A stretch of DNA of 64,000 nucleotides from an uncultured Planctomycetales bacterium (GTDB taxonomy: Bacteria > Planctomycetota > Planctomycetia > Pirellulales > S012-138), in assembly GCA_937982665.1 (NCBI GenBank), contig CALJLD010000049.1:1-64000 (forward strand), in the 5' to 3' direction. A program made the translations under genes and the position numbers. The notes beneath the pieces were generated by a model. That model worked only from the letters and a program-made list of their open reading frames with translations. It did no database searches and was not told the DNA's origin. Of the stretch, positions 63,803-64,000 are shown one piece after another (the first letter of the stretch is position 1; every line of letters starts with the position of its first letter).

Positions 63803-64000
63803 TCAAGTTGTAGCTGTACCGCTCGGCCAGCCCTGATCCAGGGTGACTTCATTTCCGGCCAGCGGATTGTCAGCGGGAACATCATACACCTCGAGCGACT
63901 TCGTTGCCCAGGAAGGGTTTGCGAGGATCAAAAAGTGGAAACGTGGCCTGGCTGCCAGGCCCAGAATCTTGGCAAAGCATGTTTGCATTGACTCATCTCT
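63803..64000 (-). CDS. Possible gene fragment at the window edge
   Basis: An open frame ends at 63803 and is still open at the right edge of the window, with an in-frame ATG at 63988. The visible end (FHFLILANPSWATKSLEV and VPADNPLAGNEVTLDQGW) reads like protein but gives no known motif. It may be the 3' end of a gene that starts outside, or a chance frame. Confidence 0.3.
   Translation of the reverse strand, partial: RDESMQTCFAKILGLAARPRFHFLILANPSWATKSLEVYDVPADNPLAGNEVTLDQGWPSGTATT

Noticed and set aside
1..64000. tRNA, rRNA, CRISPR arrays, insertion sequences or prophage
   Set aside because: I scanned gaps and repeats by eye and found no cloverleaf, no regular spaced repeat, no transposase and no phage gene. 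A tRNA or CRISPR program could still find something short that I missed.

Overview
The window reads as chromosomal DNA of a planctomycete, most likely from the Pirellulales/Rhodopirellula side of the phylum. The argument rests on gene content: a leucine-rich-repeat membrane protein with the N-terminal arginine/leucine membrane anchor typical of planctomycetes, FHA, PEGA and PP2C signalling proteins, many lineage-specific lipoproteins, a groEL-groES-groEL cluster and very long charged tails on NusA and IF-2. There is no rRNA, tRNA, CRISPR array, transposase or phage gene that I can see. Genes lie on both strands in short runs.

Layout. 0.3-3.2 kb: a coiled-coil membrane protein, an AT-rich zinc/HNH-like orphan and an FHA protein. 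3.4-9.2 kb (minus strand): lipA, branched-chain 2-oxoacid dehydrogenase E1alpha, E1beta and E2, then lipB, so a lipoyl-dependent complex sits with the two enzymes that build and attach its cofactor. 9.4-16.8 kb: signalling genes (LRR, PEGA lipoprotein, PP2C phosphatase, FlgM-like anti-sigma factor, Fur-family regulator, HD-GYP/PAS/GGDEF protein). 16.8-20 kb: a GNAT-nitrilase fusion and a MalK-type ATPase without permeases. 20-25.2 kb: nusA-infB-rbfA. 25.4-29.6 kb: an HhH-GPD-like protein with a histone-H1-like tail, queC and a large redoxin-like lipoprotein. 30-36.3 kb: a one-module NRPS-like protein (A-T-TE), an ALDH7-type dehydrogenase, an unpaired CoA-transferase beta subunit and a secreted protein. 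36.3-43.7 kb: hybrid histidine kinase, tgt, a TIM-barrel isomerase-like protein, a Na/Ca exchanger and a periplasmic thioredoxin-like protein. 44-50.7 kb: chaperones (groEL1, groES, groEL2, dnaJ, grpE) and a zinc-ribbon protein. 50.8-56.3 kb: envelope proteins, then a four-gene minus-strand run with a tetraether-synthase-like radical SAM enzyme and an Lgt-like membrane paralogue. 56.4-64 kb: a degenerate GGDEF protein, three tryptophan/kynurenine catabolism genes, a membrane protein, tilS and the edge of another gene.

The best candidate for an undescribed system is the 52.6-56.3 kb run. A multi-cluster radical SAM protein of the MJ0619/Tes type is 14 bp from an Lgt-fold protein in which three Lgt active-site positions are changed (His to Val, Asn to Cys, Glu to Cys); I infer a membrane-lipid modification module. 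Other leads are a row of seven perfect small hairpins in the leader of the FlgM-like gene, a 7-bp tandem repeat (consensus TAGAGGC) shared by two separate gene leaders, and the stand-alone A-T-TE synthetase with an amino-acid-type specificity pocket. All calls come from reading the sequence; no database or folding search was run.
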